Source of the DNA: JBMOPD01 sp049323615
GTDB lineage: Bacteria > Bacillota > Desulfotomaculia > Desulfotomaculales > Desulfocucumaceae
Assembly: GCA_049323615.1 (NCBI GenBank)
Contig: JBMOPD010000091.1
Location: 1 to 24,909, forward strand
Length of the DNA stretch: 24,909 nt
Reading direction: 5' to 3'
Below, piece after piece: positions 14,432 to 23,024 of the stretch. The stretch's first letter is position 1; the number at the start of each line of letters is the position of its first letter. A program made the position numbers and the translations under genes. A model generated the notes under the pieces. It made no database searches, had not been told where the DNA came from, and was given only the letters and a program-made list of their open reading frames with translations.

Positions 14432-17400
14432 ATGCCCAAGCGCGCCGACATAAAAAAAGTCATGGTCATCGGTTCCGGTCCCATCGTGATAGGTCAGGCC
14501 GCGGAATTTGACTATGCCGGCACCCAGGCCTGCAAGGCCCTGTCCGAGGAAGGGGTGGAGGTGGTGCTGGTCAACTCCAACCCGGCCACCATCATGACCG
14601 ACACCGGCATTGCCGACCAGGTGTACATCGAGCCCCTGACCTGGCAGAGCGTGGCCGCGGTGATTAAAAGGGAGCGCCCCGACGGCCTTTTGCCCACCCT
14701 GGGCGGGCAGACCGGGTTAAATTTGGCGGTGGAGCTGGCCGAGAGGGGTATCCTGGAAAAATACCGGGTGGAACTGCTGGGGACCTCCCTGGAGGCCATA
14801 AAGAGGGCCGAGGACAGGGAACTGTTCAAGGAAACCATGCTGGCCATCGGCGAGCCGGTGCCCGAGAGCACCATCGCCACCTCCCTGGACGGGGCCAGGG
14901 AATTTGCGGGCCGCATAGGGTATCCGGTGATTGTCCGGCCGGCCTATACCCTGGGCGGCACCGGGGGAGGCATAGTGGAAAACGACCGGGAGCTGGCCGA
15001 CACGGTGAGCCGGGGCCTGAAGATGAGCATGATCGGCCAGGTGCTGCTGGAGCGCAGCGTGGCCGGCTGGAAGGAAATTGAATACGAGGTGATGCGGGAC
15101 GGCGCCGATAACTGCATCACCATCTGCAACATGGAAAACATAGACCCCATCGGCGTGCACACCGGGGACAGCATCGTGGTGGCGCCTTCCCAGACACTGG
15201 CCGACAGGGAATACCAGATGCTGCGCACGGCCTCCCTGAAGATCATCAGGGCGCTCAAGGTGGAGGGCGGGTGCAACGTGCAGTTCGCCCTGGACCCGTA
15301 CAGCTTCAAATACTATGTTATCGAGGTCAACCCCCGGGTCAGCCGTTCCAGCGCCCTGGCCTCCAAGGCCACCGGCTATCCCATTGCCAAAATGGCCGCC
15401 AAGATAGCCGCCGGGATCAACCTGGACGAGATTGTCAACCCGGTCACCGGCAAGACCACGGCCTGCTTTGAGCCCACACTGGACTACGTGGTGGTGAAAA
15501 TTCCCCGCTGGCCCTTTGACAAGTTCGGCAGCGCCGACCGCACCCTGGGCACCCAGATGAAGGCCACCGGGGAGGTCATGGCCATTGACCGGACCTTTGA
15601 GGGAGCCCTGATGAAGGCCGTCCGGTCCCTGGAAATCGGCGTGGACAGCCTGCGCCTGAAGGGGTCGGCCCGTTGGAGCGAGATGGAGCTGGAGAACAGG
15701 CTGGCCAAACCAAATGACGAGAGGATATTCGCCATAGCCGAGGCCTTCAGGAGATTCTGGGCCATGCGGGAAGTATTCCAGCTAACCGGCATTGATTACT
15801 TTTTCCTGGAAAAGATAAAGAATGTAGTGGTTATCGAGGGGGAGCTCGCCACATCGGGCCGGCCGGTGGATTATGAGAAGCTGAAAAGGGCCAAGGAACT
15901 GGGCATAGCGGACAGCCAGGTGGCCCGGCTGACCGGAACGGGCCCCGGGGAGATAAGGTCCCTGAGGAAGAAATTCGGCCTGATTCCCTCCTTCAAGGTG
16001 GTGGATACCTGCGCCGCCGAATTCGAGTCCGCCACCCCCTATTACTACTCCACCTACGAGCCCCGGGACGAGGTGGGGACCTCGGACCGCAAAAAGGTGC
16101 TGGTCCTGGGTTCCGGACCGATCAGGATCGGCCAGGGGATAGAGTTCGACTACTGCTCGGTGCACTCGGTCTGGGGGCTCCAGGCCGAGGGGGTGGAATC
16201 CATTATCGTCAATAACAATCCCGAAACCGTCAGCACCGACTTCGACACCTCCGACAAGCTCTACTTCGAGCCGCTGACGGTGGAGGACGTGGCCAATATT
16301 ATAGACAAGGAAAAGCCCTTTGGCGTGGTGGTCCAGTTCGGGGGGCAGACCGCCATCAACCTGGCCGGCGACCTGGCCAAGTACGGTGCCCGCATACTGG
16401 GCACCCCGGTGGAGTGCATAGACGCCGCCGAGGACAGGGAAAAGTTCGGCGACCTGCTGCGGTCCCTGGACATCCCCCAGACCGAGGGCAGCACCGCCTT
16501 TACCGTCCAGGGAGCCCTGGAGATAGCCCGCCGGCTGGGCTACCCGGTGCTGGTGAGGCCGTCTTACGTGCTGGGCGGCCGGGCCATGGAGATTGTACAC
16601 AGCGACAACGAGATTTTAAAATACATGGAATCGGCGGTGCAGGTCTCCCCCAAACACCCGGTGCTGGTCGACAAGTACATCCGGGGCAAGGAAGTGGAGG
16701 TCGACGCCATCGGTGACGGCAAGGATATTTTCATCCCCGGCATTATGGAGCATGTCGAGCGGGCGGGGGTGCACTCGGGGGACAGCATAGCGGTGTATCC
16801 TCCCCAGTCCCTGAGCCGGAGGGAAGTCGACACCATCGTGGACTACACCCTGCGCATAGGCCGGGCCCTGAAGATATGCGGGCTGATCAACATCCAGTTC
16901 GTGGTGGGGGAAGAAGGCATTTTCGTGCTGGAGGTCAACCCCCGGGCCTCCCGGACGGTACCAGTGCTGAGTAAGGTCACCGGGGTGCCCATGGTGCAGG
17001 TGGCCACCCGGGCCATGCTGGGCCGCAGCCTGGAGTCCATGGGCTACCGCAGTGGGCTGGGCCCTTTGCCCGACCTGGTAACCGTCAAGGCCCCGGTGTT
17101 TTCATTTGACAAGCTGGGCCTGGTGGAGACCTCCCTGGGGCCGGAAATGAAATCCACCGGCGAGGTGATGGGCATCGACCGCACCTTCCCGCTGTCCCTG
17201 TACAAGGCCATGATCTCCTCCGGCCTGAAGATAGTGACCGGTGGGGCGCTGCTGGTGTCGCTGGCAGACCGGGACAAAGAGGAGGCCCTACCCATCATCG
17301 GGCGCTACCGGGACATGGGGTTCAAACTTTTTGCCACGGCGGGGACGGCCAGGGTACTTGCCGGAGCGGGGTTCAGCGTGGAGGAGGCCGCGGACCCGGG

Positions 17401-17641
17401 GGCCCTGATCAGGTCCGGCGCCGCCGGCCTGGTGATCAACACTCCCACCAGGGGCAAGGTTCCCGGCAGGCCGGGGTTCAACCTCAGGCGGACGGCCTCG
17501 GAATACAGGGTGCCCTGCCTCACTTCCCTGGACACCGCCCGGGCGCTGGCGGGGGTGCTGGAAAGCATCGGCCGGGGCCAGGAGCCGGAGCCGGTGAATA
17601 TGCGCGAATTTGTCCCCGCTTTAATGGAGGCGGCTATTTAG
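14432..17641 (+). CDS. carB: Carbamoyl-phosphate synthase large subunit
   Basis: This 1069-residue protein has two homologous ATP-grasp halves. The first starts KKVMVIGSGPIVIGQAAEFDY (residues 8-28). The second starts near residue 555 with KKVLVLGSGPIRIGQGIEFDY. Each half has its own VRPxYxLGG segment (VRPAYTLGGTGGG and VRPSYVLGGRAM). From about residue 935 there is an MGS-like allosteric domain (FKLFATAGTARVL). It makes carbamoyl phosphate with ammonia delivered by the glutaminase subunit CarA. carA is not next to it here, nor elsewhere in the window. Placement between argD and argF suggests supply of citrulline synthesis, but a single CarB may also serve pyrimidines. GGGAGG at 14419-14424 supports the ATG at 14432 over the out-of-frame ATG at 14428. 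Confidence 0.97.
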   Translation: MPKRADIKKVMVIGSGPIVIGQAAEFDYAGTQACKALSEEGVEVVLVNSNPATIMTDTGIADQVYIEPLTWQSVAAVIKRERPDGLLPTLGGQTGLNLAVELAERGILEKYRVELLGTSLEAIKRAEDRELFKETMLAIGEPVPESTIATSLDGAREFAGRIGYPVIVRPAYTLGGTGGGIVENDRELADTVSRGLKMSMIGQVLLERSVAGWKEIEYEVMRDGADNCITICNMENIDPIGVHTGDSIVVAPSQTLADREYQMLRTASLKIIRALKVEGGCNVQFALDPYSFKYYVIEVNPRVSRSSALASKATGYPIAKMAAKIAAGINLDEIVNPVTGKTTACFEPTLDYVVVKIPRWPFDKFGSADRTLGTQMKATGEVMAIDRTFEGALMKAVRSLEIGVDSLRLKGSARWSEMELENRLAKPNDERIFAIAEAFRRFWAMREVFQLTGIDYFFLEKIKNVVVIEGELATSGRPVDYEKLKRAKELGIADSQVARLTGTGPGEIRSLRKKFGLIPSFKVVDTCAAEFESATPYYYSTYEPRDEVGTSDRKKVLVLGSGPIRIGQGIEFDYCSVHSVWGLQAEGVESIIVNNNPETVSTDFDTSDKLYFEPLTVEDVANIIDKEKPFGVVVQFGGQTAINLAGDLAKYGARILGTPVECIDAAEDREKFGDLLRSLDIPQTEGSTAFTVQGALEIARRLGYPVLVRPSYVLGGRAMEIVHSDNEILKYMESAVQVSPKHPVLVDKYIRGKEVEVDAIGDGKDIFIPGIMEHVERAGVHSGDSIAVYPPQSLSRREVDTIVDYTLRIGRALKICGLINIQFVVGEEGIFVLEVNPRASRTVPVLSKVTGVPMVQVATRAMLGRSLESMGYRSGLGPLPDLVTVKAPVFSFDKLGLVETSLGPEMKSTGEVMGIDRTFPLSLYKAMISSGLKIVTGGALLVSLADRDKEEALPIIGRYRDMGFKLFATAGTARVLAGAGFSVEEAADPGALIRSGAAGLVINTPTRGKVPGRPGFNLRRTASEYRVPCLTSLDTARALAGVLESIGRGQEPEPVNMREFVPALMEAAI

Positions 17642-17648
17642 CCCTGTT

Positions 17649-17668
17649 GAGCCACAGAGGACACAGAG
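17649..17668 (+). repeat. Short ACAGAGGACACAGAG-type intergenic repeat
   Basis: The string CACAGAGG-ACACAGAG in the carB-argF gap is a near-direct repeat of 8-9 bases. It resembles dispersed intergenic repeats common in bacteria but does not keep the 7-bp period of the other tracts. Confidence 0.35.
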
Positions 17669-17705
17669 ATTAAAAGACAATCCCTTACCAGAAAGGGTGA
17701 CCATC

Positions 17706-18647
17706 ATGAATAATCTGCCTGACTTGCTGCGCGGACGGGATTTGCTCTCCCTCCACCATTTCACGCCGGCAGAAATAAAACTTATCCTGGACACCGCCGA
17801 CGACCTCCGGGACAGACAGAAAAGGGGTGAGCCGCACCAGTACCTGAAGGGCAAGACCCTGGGCATGATCTTTCAGAAGTCCTCCACCCGCACCCGGGTT
17901 TCCTTTGAGGTGGGCATCTACCAACTGGGAGGCTACGGCCTGTTTTTAAGCGCCTCGGACCTCCAGCTGGGGCGGGGGGAAACCATCGCGGACACCGCCA
18001 GGGTGCTGTCAAGGTATGTGGACGGCATAATGATCCGGACCTACGCCCAGTCCGACGTGGAGGAACTGGCCCGCTGCGCCGATATCCCGGTGATAAACGG
18101 GCTCACCGACCTGCTTCATCCCTGCCAGATACTGGCCGACCTGCAGACAGTCAGGCAGGTGAAGGGAAAGCTGGCCGGCCTTAAGTTAGCCTACGTGGGG
18201 GATGGCAACAACATAGCCCACTCCCTTCTTTTCGGCTGCGCCAAGACCGGCGTGAACATCACCGTGGCCTCTCCGGAAGGCTACCAGCCCAGGCCGGAAA
18301 TAGTGACGGCCGCCGTGGAGGACGCCCGGGAGACCGGCGCTGTAATCCGGATTGTCACCGATCCCGTGGAGGCCGTTACCGGCGCCGATGTGGTGGTCAC
18401 CGACGTGTGGGCCAGCATGGGCCAGGAAGCCGAACAGGAGGCCAGGGCCAGGGTTTTTGCCCGGTATCAGGTCAATGAAAACCTGGTAAAATATGCCCGG
18501 GACGATTTCATATTCCTGCACTGCCTGCCCGCCCACCGGGGAGAAGAGGTGGCGGCGGCGGTCATCGACGGGCCGCGCTCGGTAGTCTGGGACGAGGCCG
18601 AAAACAGGCTGCATGTGCAGAAGGCAGTTATGGCGCTGGTGATGTAA
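17706..18647 (+). CDS. argF: Ornithine carbamoyltransferase
   Basis: This 313-residue enzyme makes citrulline from ornithine and carbamoyl phosphate. The carbamoyl-phosphate loop STRTR is at residues 60-64. HPCQ is at 138-141. The ornithine-binding SMG loop (WASMGQE) is at 237-239, and HCLP with the catalytic cysteine at 272-275. All critical residues are present. A GTG nine bases upstream is in frame, but AAAGGG at 17692-17697 is correctly spaced only for the ATG at 17706. It is 64 bp downstream of carB, consistent with local carbamoyl phosphate supply. An anabolic role is favoured because it lies with argJCBDG and not with arcA/arcC. Confidence 0.96.
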   Translation: MNNLPDLLRGRDLLSLHHFTPAEIKLILDTADDLRDRQKRGEPHQYLKGKTLGMIFQKSSTRTRVSFEVGIYQLGGYGLFLSASDLQLGRGETIADTARVLSRYVDGIMIRTYAQSDVEELARCADIPVINGLTDLLHPCQILADLQTVRQVKGKLAGLKLAYVGDGNNIAHSLLFGCAKTGVNITVASPEGYQPRPEIVTAAVEDARETGAVIRIVTDPVEAVTGADVVVTDVWASMGQEAEQEARARVFARYQVNENLVKYARDDFIFLHCLPAHRGEEVAAAVIDGPRSVVWDEAENRLHVQKAVMALVM

Positions 18648-18679
18648 ATACGCGACCAAAGAAGAGGAGATGAAAGATT

Positions 18680-19885
18680 GTGAAAAAAGTTGTGCTGGCC
18701 TATTCCGGGGGGCTGGACACCTCCATCATCATTCCCTGGCTGAAGGAAAACTACGGCTACGAGGTCATCGCCATGGCGGCCGACCTGGGCCAGGGGGAGG
18801 AGCTGGAGCCCCTGGAGGCCAAGGCCATCAAGAGCGGCGCCCTGAAGATATACATCGAGGATGTAAAGAGGGAGTTTGTTGAGGATTACATATTCCCTAC
18901 CCTAAGGGCGGGGGCCCTTTACGAGGGCAAATACCTGCTGGGTACCTCCATGGCCCGGCCCCTGATTGCCAAGAAGCTGGTGGAGGTGGCCGAAAAGGAG
19001 GGGGCCGAGGCGGTGGCCCATGGGGCCACCGGCAAGGGCAACGACCAGGTGCGTTTTGAGTTGACCGTAAAGGCCCTGAACCCCGACCTGAAAATAATCG
19101 CACCCTGGCGTGAGTGGGACATCCGCTCCCGGGAGGACGCCATTGACTATGCCGGCGCCAGGGGAATCCCGGTGCCGGTGACAAAGGACCGGCCATACAG
19201 TATGGACCGTAATATCTGGCACCTCAGCCATGAGGGGGGCGACCTGGAGGACCCGGGCCTGGAGCCGCCCGATGATGTGCTTTTACTCACCGTTCCCCCG
19301 GAGAAGGCTCCCGACAAGCCCACCTACGTGGAAATAGGTTTCGAGGCCGGTGTGCCCGTCAGCCTGGACGGCCGGGAAGCAGGCCCGGTTACCCTGGTGG
19401 AGAGGCTTAACGCGGTGGGCGGGGCCAACGGCATCGGCATTGTGGACATGGTGGAGAACAGGCTGGTGGGCATGAAGTCCAGGGGTGTTTACGAGACCCC
19501 CGGCGGGACCATACTGTGGCTGGCCCACAGGGAGCTGGAGCGCCTGACCATGGACAGGATAACCATGCATTTCAAGGAAATGGTGGCCGCCCGGTACGCC
19601 GAACTGGTTTATGACGGGGTCTGGTTCTCGCCGCTGCGGGAGGCCCTGGACGCCTTTGTAAACGTGACCCAGAAGACTGTTACCGGAAAGGTCAGGATGA
19701 AACTCTACAAGGGGAACTGCACCCCGGCCGGGGCGGCCTCGCCCTATTCGCTGTACAACAAGGAACTGGCCACCTTCAGCCGGGACGAAATATACAGCCA
19801 GCATGACGCCGAGGGCTTCATCAACCTGTTCGGCCTGCCGCTCAAGGTGAGGGCCCTGATGGAAAAACAGTCCGGCCTAAAGTGA
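18680..19885 (+). CDS. argG: Argininosuccinate synthase
   Basis: This 401-residue enzyme condenses citrulline and aspartate with ATP to argininosuccinate. The PP-loop is AYSGGLDTS (residues 7-15). GATGKGNDQVRFE (about 115-127) binds citrulline and aspartate, and KDRPYSMDRNIWHLSHEGG (about 169-187) is the family signature. The GTG start at 18680 follows GAGGAG at 18664-18669. An ATG at 18670 is out of frame. It is the last gene of the operon in this window, with a strong terminator about 12 bp later. argH, commonly next, is absent here and must be encoded elsewhere if the pathway is complete. Confidence 0.97.
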   Translation: MKKVVLAYSGGLDTSIIIPWLKENYGYEVIAMAADLGQGEELEPLEAKAIKSGALKIYIEDVKREFVEDYIFPTLRAGALYEGKYLLGTSMARPLIAKKLVEVAEKEGAEAVAHGATGKGNDQVRFELTVKALNPDLKIIAPWREWDIRSREDAIDYAGARGIPVPVTKDRPYSMDRNIWHLSHEGGDLEDPGLEPPDDVLLLTVPPEKAPDKPTYVEIGFEAGVPVSLDGREAGPVTLVERLNAVGGANGIGIVDMVENRLVGMKSRGVYETPGGTILWLAHRELERLTMDRITMHFKEMVAARYAELVYDGVWFSPLREALDAFVNVTQKTVTGKVRMKLYKGNCTPAGAASPYSLYNKELATFSRDEIYSQHDAEGFINLFGLPLKVRALMEKQSGLK

Positions 19886-19896
19886 TTGGAAGATGA

Positions 19897-19934
19897 AAAA
19901 TGCGGCTCCGTCCGTTTAGCGGAGACCGCATTTT
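19897..19934. terminator. Bidirectional terminator between argG and atoE-like gene
   Basis: The stem is AAAATGCGG-CTCCG (19897-19910) with CGGAG-a-CCGCATTTT (19920-19934). It has one bulged base and a 9-base loop. T runs occur on both strands, so it can end both the arg operon and the convergent transporter gene. Confidence 0.88.
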
Positions 19935-19963
19935 CTGTTTCAGTCGGCTTGCTGACCGGCTGC

Positions 19964-21277
19964 CTATAAGATGTACAGGCCCAGGGCTATTACTATGCCG
20001 GTATAAATCAGGGTTATGGTGCAGTAGCCCATGATGTCCCGGATTCCAAGCTTGGCGATGGCCAGAAGCGGCAGGGCCCAGAACGGCTGGATCATGTTGG
20101 TCCAGGCGTCGCCAAAGGCTATGCCCATGGCCGCCCTGGCGGGGTCGGCCCCAATCTGTATGGCCGCGGGGATGTTGATGGGCCCCTGGACGATCCACTG
20201 GCCCCCGCCCGAGGGAACGAACAGGTTAATCAGGCCCCCGGCAAAAAACGTCAGGACCGGGAAACTCTTAACCGTGGCAAAGGAAATGAACCACTTGGCA
20301 ATGATGGCCGCCAGGCCGGAACTGACCATAATACCCTGGATCCCGCCGTAAAGGGGGAACTGCAGGGCAATTCCGCCGGCCCCCCTGATGGCGGTGTTGA
20401 CTGCCCTGACATAGTTAATCGGCCTGAGGTGAAGTATTATCCCGGCAATCAGGAATACCATGATTACGGTATTCAGGTCCAGTGTTCCGCCTTTGGCGAA
20501 ATAGGCCACCAGGTAAATAACCCCCATTGCTCCCAGGAGCATGTTGACAACGGTGCTGTTCTCCAGTTTCCGGGCGAAGGTCGCCTCCACGGCCGGCGCC
20601 GCCTGCTCAACGGGCTCTTCCAGTAAGGCGGGGTCCACCACCACAACGTCCTTTTTACCCCGGGCCATGAAGTAGAAGAGAACGGGCAGGGTAAAAATAA
20701 TAAACCAGGTTATGATTAAGCAGTAGGGGGTAAAAATGGTCTGTGAAACCGGTATGATGCCGGTAAGCTTTTCCACCAGGTGGCCCTTGGTGGCCACAGC
20801 CAGCGGAATTGATCCGGAAAGCCCCGAGTGCCAGACCACGAACCCCGAGTAAGCAGCGGCCACCAGCATCGGGTAGTCCACTTGTTTTACCACCTTGGCC
20901 ACTTCCCGGGCCAGGAGGGCGCCCACCACCAGGCCAAATCCCCAGTTCAGCCAGCTGGCGATGGCGGCTATGAAAACAACCAGCATTGCAGCCGCCGCCG
21001 GGCCCTGGGGTATTCTGGCCAGGGCTTTCAGCACCGAGTGCACGGGCTTACTGCTGGCCAGGGCATGGCCTGTGACCAGGATAAGGGTCATTTGCATGGC
21101 AAAGGCAAGGATGCCCCACAGCCCCTTGCCCCACATGTCGACCAGTTCCATGGGGCCCTTTCCGGTGAGCAAAAGGGCCAGGATAAAGGCGATGAAGGTA
21201 AGAATAACCGCGAAAAGATAGGCGTCGGGCAGATAATTCCGGGCAATACGCACGAACAGGTTAGTCAGCTTTTGCAT
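19964..21277 (-). CDS. Short-chain fatty acid transporter, AtoE/TIGR00366 family
   Basis: This 437-residue polytopic membrane protein has about 11-12 hydrophobic segments, beginning at about 18-38 (AYLFAVILTFIAFILALLL). Family marks are YSGFVVWHSGLSGSIPLAVA (about 150-170) and VPSGGGQWIVQGP near residue 370. A cytoplasmic loop rich in acidic residues and alanine separates the halves at about 208-235. AtoE of E. coli is placed with acetoacetate/butyrate degradation genes. Here no ato enzyme gene is adjacent, only a two-component system upstream. Direction of transport (uptake or product export) is open. The ATG is preceded by GGGAGGAGA. Upstream lie a -24/-12 promoter (21404-21419) and a dyad, which suggests sigma-54 control. 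Confidence 0.9.
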   Translation of the reverse strand: MQKLTNLFVRIARNYLPDAYLFAVILTFIAFILALLLTGKGPMELVDMWGKGLWGILAFAMQMTLILVTGHALASSKPVHSVLKALARIPQGPAAAAMLVVFIAAIASWLNWGFGLVVGALLAREVAKVVKQVDYPMLVAAAYSGFVVWHSGLSGSIPLAVATKGHLVEKLTGIIPVSQTIFTPYCLIITWFIIFTLPVLFYFMARGKKDVVVVDPALLEEPVEQAAPAVEATFARKLENSTVVNMLLGAMGVIYLVAYFAKGGTLDLNTVIMVFLIAGIILHLRPINYVRAVNTAIRGAGGIALQFPLYGGIQGIMVSSGLAAIIAKWFISFATVKSFPVLTFFAGGLINLFVPSGGGQWIVQGPINIPAAIQIGADPARAAMGIAFGDAWTNMIQPFWALPLLAIAKLGIRDIMGYCTITLIYTGIVIALGLYIL

Positions 21278-21403
21278 TAAATGTCTCCTCCCTTGATTAA
21301 TTAGCGCTGAAATGCCGGCTTAACTCCTCTGCAACACCCCCTCTCCCGAATAGTTTTGTGCCGCCGGGCAAAACGGCATTTTTCCTTCCGCCTGGCCTGA
21401 TGT

Positions 21404-21419
21404 AGCAAAAAACGTTCCA
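21404..21419 (-). promoter_or_regulatory. Sigma-54 (-24/-12) promoter for the AtoE-type transporter
   Basis: Read on the minus strand the site is TGGAACGTTTTTTGCT, against the consensus TGGCACGNNNNTTGCW. The invariant GG and GC are present with exactly 10 bp between them, and only the fourth base differs. The predicted transcription start is near 21393, about 115 bases before the transporter ATG. The leader contains a TGCCG/CGGCA hairpin (21359-21378). The neighbouring NtrC-type activator has an intact GAFTGA loop, which supports the assignment. Confidence 0.78.
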
Positions 21420-21463
21420 TTGTTTAAAAGTTGTAAAAATTAAGACTCTATAATTATTTATGA

Positions 21464-21482
21464 CAACTCCCGCAAAGAGTTG
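21464..21482. promoter_or_regulatory. Candidate activator binding site (UAS) for the NtrC-type regulator
   Basis: The inverted repeat CAACTC (21464-21469) / GAGTTG (21477-21482) has a 7-base spacer and is centred about 80 bp upstream of the predicted sigma-54 start. This is a normal position for an enhancer-type activator site. A second small dyad, CCGTA/TACGG, is at 21484-21497. The binding protein is inferred only from proximity. Confidence 0.4.
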
Positions 21483-21499
21483 ACCGTATTTTTACGGCT

Positions 21500-21548
21500 A
21501 AAAAGGGATCAGGGGTGGCTATTTTTTAACCACCGCTGATCCCTTTTT
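21500..21548. terminator. Terminator after the response regulator gene
   Basis: A long stem pairs AAAAAGGGATCAG (21500-21512) with CTGATCCCTTTTT (21536-21548). It continues through GGTGG/CCACC after one mismatch. The A/T-rich outer ends give T runs on both strands. It separates the two-component operon from the transporter gene, so the latter needs its own promoter. Confidence 0.85.
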
Positions 21549-21575
21549 TCATGATATAAGAGGTTGACTCCGGAA

Positions 21576-23024
21576 TCACTCAAAATCGGTTTTGAGACCG
21601 TAGGCCTCTATCTTGTATTGTAAGGCCCTGCGGCTGATGTCAAGTATGCGGGCGGTTTTTGACTTGTTTCCCCCGGTACGGCGCAGTGCCTCGGCCATAA
21701 GGATGCGCTCGGTTTCATGCAGCGCCTGCCGCAGGGTGGGCAAGGGACCGCTGGCGAATGTCTCGCTGGAAAGAAAACTATTCTTCGTGGGTGAAGCGGA
21801 CCTCTTCTCCTGATGGGCTTCCTGTTCAACCGTGGATCCTGATGATTCCGGGGAGAGTTCCTCAGGCAGGTGCTCCGGGAGGATGACCGGGCCCTGCGCC
21901 AGGATAACCGCCCTCTCAATGGCGTTCTTCAACTCGCGGACATTGCCCGGCCAGTAATAACTCTCCAGCAGGGCCAATGCCTCCGAAGAAATTATAAGCG
22001 GGTTTTTGCCCAGCCGCAGGGAGTACATCTGCATGAAAAATTCAGCCAGCAGGGGAATGTCGCCCATTCTTTCCCGCAGGGGCGGCAGGGTTAAATTGAC
22101 CACGTTAAGCCGGTAAAAAAGGTCCTCCCTGAACAGCCCGGAGGCCACCGCTTCGGACAGGTTGCGGTTGGTGGAGGCCAGTACCCTGATATCCACGGGT
22201 ATGGCGCGCAGGCCGCCCAGGTGCTCAATTTCCTTTTCCTGCAGTACCCGCAGCATCTTGGTCTGCAGTGAAATAGGCATTTCCCCTATTTCATCCAGGA
22301 ACACGGTGCCGCCATGGGCCAGCTCGAGTTTTCCCGGCTTGGACTGGCCGGCTCCCGTAAAGGCCCCCTTTTCGTAGCCAAACAGCTCACTTTCCAGCAA
22401 CCCTTCCGGCAGGGCCGCGCAGTTTACTTTTACCAGGGGGCTGTCCCGGCGCAGGCTGTACTGGTGTATTAACCGGGCCGTAATTTCCTTCCCCGTGCCG
22501 CTTTCTCCCTGGACAAGTATGGAAGCGTCGGTAGGGGCCACCCGGCCTATTACCTTGAAGACCTTCTGCATGGCCTGGCTCTGGCCGATAAACTGCTCCT
22601 CCGGGGCATTGACGTGGGCCTGCTTTTTCAGCCGGTCCAGTTCCCTGTTCAGCCGGCCCATCTCCAGCGCCCGCTCCACCACCAGTTCAACCTCGTCGAT
22701 GATAAAGGGCTTGTTGATGTAGTCAAAGGCCCCTTCTTTCATGGCTTCAATGGCCGTGTGCGCGGTGCCGAAGGCGGTAATCAGGATAAAGGCCGTTTCC
22801 GGATTAACAGGTTTTAACTTTCTAAAGAGATCGAGGCCATTTTCCCCGGGCATGCGCAAATCAAAAATAGCCACGTCCACTTTTTCCTGCTCCATGTATG
22901 TCCTGGCCCGGCTGCCGTCTTCAACCGCCTTTACCCGGTACCCCTTGGCGCCGAGTACCGTCTGGAAAAGCTTGCGCACGCTGAATTCATCATCAGCCAC
23001 CAGGATGTGAGGCCGGCTATCCAT
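21576..23024 (-). CDS. Sigma-54-dependent response regulator (NtrC/AtoC type)
   Basis: This 482-residue protein has three domains. The receiver domain (5-120) has acidic residues D11/D12, phospho-acceptor D55 in VAIFDLRMPG, and K105 in INKPF. The AAA+ domain (about 145-380) has Walker A GESGTGKE at 173-180, the sigma-54 contact loop GAFTGA at 220-225, Walker B GGTVFLDEIG at 238-247, and an arginine-finger region FREDLFYRLNV. A polar, low-complexity linker (about 395-430) leads to a C-terminal Fis-type helix-turn-helix (GGNKSKTARILDISRRALQYKI). It should activate transcription by RNA polymerase-sigma-54 after phosphorylation. The ATG overlaps the last base of the kinase stop codon (TAATG), so expression is coupled. 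The likely target is the -24/-12 promoter just downstream. Confidence 0.95.
   Translation of the reverse strand: MDSRPHILVADDEFSVRKLFQTVLGAKGYRVKAVEDGSRARTYMEQEKVDVAIFDLRMPGENGLDLFRKLKPVNPETAFILITAFGTAHTAIEAMKEGAFDYINKPFIIDEVELVVERALEMGRLNRELDRLKKQAHVNAPEEQFIGQSQAMQKVFKVIGRVAPTDASILVQGESGTGKEITARLIHQYSLRRDSPLVKVNCAALPEGLLESELFGYEKGAFTGAGQSKPGKLELAHGGTVFLDEIGEMPISLQTKMLRVLQEKEIEHLGGLRAIPVDIRVLASTNRNLSEAVASGLFREDLFYRLNVVNLTLPPLRERMGDIPLLAEFFMQMYSLRLGKNPLIISSEALALLESYYWPGNVRELKNAIERAVILAQGPVILPEHLPEELSPESSGSTVEQEAHQEKRSASPTKNSFLSSETFASGPLPTLRQALHETERILMAEALRRTGGNKSKTARILDISRRALQYKIEAYGLKTDFE

Noticed and set aside
21359..21383. Plus-strand terminator-like hairpin TGCCG/CGGCA followed by TTTTT
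   Set aside because: No plus-strand transcript is expected to need ending there. It lies in the minus-strand leader of the transporter gene, and the stem is only five pairs.
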